Assembly: GCA_049317725.1 (NCBI GenBank)
Contig: JBMOHS010000001.1
Coordinates: forward strand, 1 to 64,000
Length of the DNA: 64,000 bases
Source: CAIOZW01 sp049317725
Lineage (GTDB): Bacteria > Acidobacteriota > Blastocatellia > RBC074
Direction: 5' to 3'
Made by a program: the position numbers and the translations under genes. Position 1 is the first letter of the stretch, and every line of letters starts with the position of its first letter. Below, in pieces: positions 63,533-64,000 of this stretch. Under the pieces are notes generated by a model. That model was not told the origin of the DNA, made no database searches, and was given only the letters and a program-made list of their open reading frames with translations.

Positions 63533-64000
63533 CTACGGAGCGGCGACACGCATCGATTCGGCGACCGCCTCATCGACCCGTGGCCCCACGTTGGTCTCCG
63601 GCTTCTTCGAGACGACGGCCAGCTCGCTGACGATCAGATACCGCGCCTTCTCCATCATCTGTCTTTCACGAAATGAGAGCGGCTTGAGCTGGTTGAGATA
63701 GGTGAGCGTCTTGAGAACCTGGGCAATGGCGAAGACATCGCCCCGGCGCATGACATCAGAGAACTCGCGAAAGCGATCCTTCCAATCGCGGGCGCTCGGA
63801 AACGGAAATCTCGCGCAGAGCTCCGCCAAGAGATCTTGACACTGCCGCTGCAGGATCAAACGACGAATCCCGATGGCCAGGACATTCTGGACCGGCACCA
63901 TCACCGTCGAGTTGTTGATCTGCAGACGAAGAAGATAGAACTCCTGCTGGGTTCCCGAAATCTGGCGGGACTCGATCTGTTCGATCGTCGCGACACCGTG
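63533..64000 (-). CDS. CarD/CdnL-like transcription factor, N-terminus cut by window end
   Basis: The frame runs off the window at 64000. The visible 155 residues match CarD_CdnL proteins. HGVATIEQIESRQISGTQQE and FYLLRLQINNSTVMVPVQN are the RNA-polymerase-binding (RID) barrel, and the C-terminal helical DNA-binding part contains RDWKDRFREFSDVMRRGD, LKTLTYLNQLKPLSFRERQMMEKARYL. Only about ten residues (MFKVGDKVVYPA-like) appear to be missing. CarD binds the RNA polymerase beta subunit and stabilises open complexes at rRNA and other promoters. The tail after residue ~130 is variable. Confidence 0.88.
   Translation of the reverse strand, partial: HGVATIEQIESRQISGTQQEFYLLRLQINNSTVMVPVQNVLAIGIRRLILQRQCQDLLAELCARFPFPSARDWKDRFREFSDVMRRGDVFAIAQVLKTLTYLNQLKPLSFRERQMMEKARYLIVSELAVVSKKPETNVGPRVDEAVAESMRVAAP

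Overview
The window is GC-rich bacterial chromosome (roughly 60% GC by eye), with dense genes on both strands and a large exopolysaccharide (EPS) locus in the middle. The best guess is an Acidobacteriota member. The main clue is the C-terminal half of the beta-helix protein ending at 18367, which matches the TIGR03437 Solibacter-type domain. Secreted TPR proteins with carboxypeptidase-regulatory-like N-termini and the long Asp-box propeller protein fit that phylum. The genus cannot be told from this window.

Layout. 1-2249 (+): end of prfA (RF1), prmC, and a DNA methyltransferase. 2268-7087: two secreted proteins on the minus strand flank an Asp-box propeller protein on the plus strand. 7219-13513 (-): housekeeping genes HU, sppA, rpsA, ispH, an rluB-type pseudouridine synthase and folE. 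The rluB-ispH gap contains a probable small SRP RNA on the plus strand that no protein annotation would show. 13786-18367 (+): ppk and a secreted beta-helix protein. 18390-23041: a Gfo/Idh/MocA oxidoreductase (-), then a VOC protein, an old-yellow-enzyme oxidoreductase and an MFS carrier (+), which look like a small metabolic unit.

23044-56935 is the EPS locus. A minus-strand arm (O-antigen ligase-like protein, small membrane protein, TPR/jelly-roll protein) diverges from a plus-strand arm that starts at a recognisable sigma70-type promoter. The plus arm encodes a Wza-like exporter, a Wzc-like tyrosine autokinase, an AsnB-like amidotransferase, a Wzm/Wzt ABC exporter, eleven glycosyltransferases, a secreted protein of unknown function, a Wzy/WaaL-like protein, a second AsnB-like protein, a fused alcohol dehydrogenase/MocA oxidoreductase, a heparinase II/III-family protein and a WecA-type initiating phosphosugar transferase with an extra C-terminal domain. 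Many junctions are ATGA, GTGA or TTGA start-stop overlaps, so translation is probably coupled. The likely pathway is: WecA-like priming on undecaprenyl phosphate, chain assembly by the glycosyltransferases, modification by the amidotransferases and oxidoreductase, export by Wzm/Wzt and/or Wza/Wzc, and trimming by the heparinase-like enzyme. No Wzx flippase is visible.

56926-63099 (-) reads as one housekeeping operon: msbA-like ABC transporter, yicC, gmk, rpoZ, coaBC, family-4 uracil-DNA glycosylase and a YkgJ-like cysteine-cluster protein. 63271-64000 holds a small DUF5522 protein (+) and the CarD-like transcription factor (-), which runs off the window. A clear intrinsic terminator lies between msbA and these genes.

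Beyond the genes, the most notable signals are the SRP RNA with a non-GNRA loop, several short intergenic tandem repeats with different units, a long rpsA leader, and overlapping divergent promoters at the head of the EPS locus. I saw no tRNA, rRNA, CRISPR array, insertion sequence or prophage.
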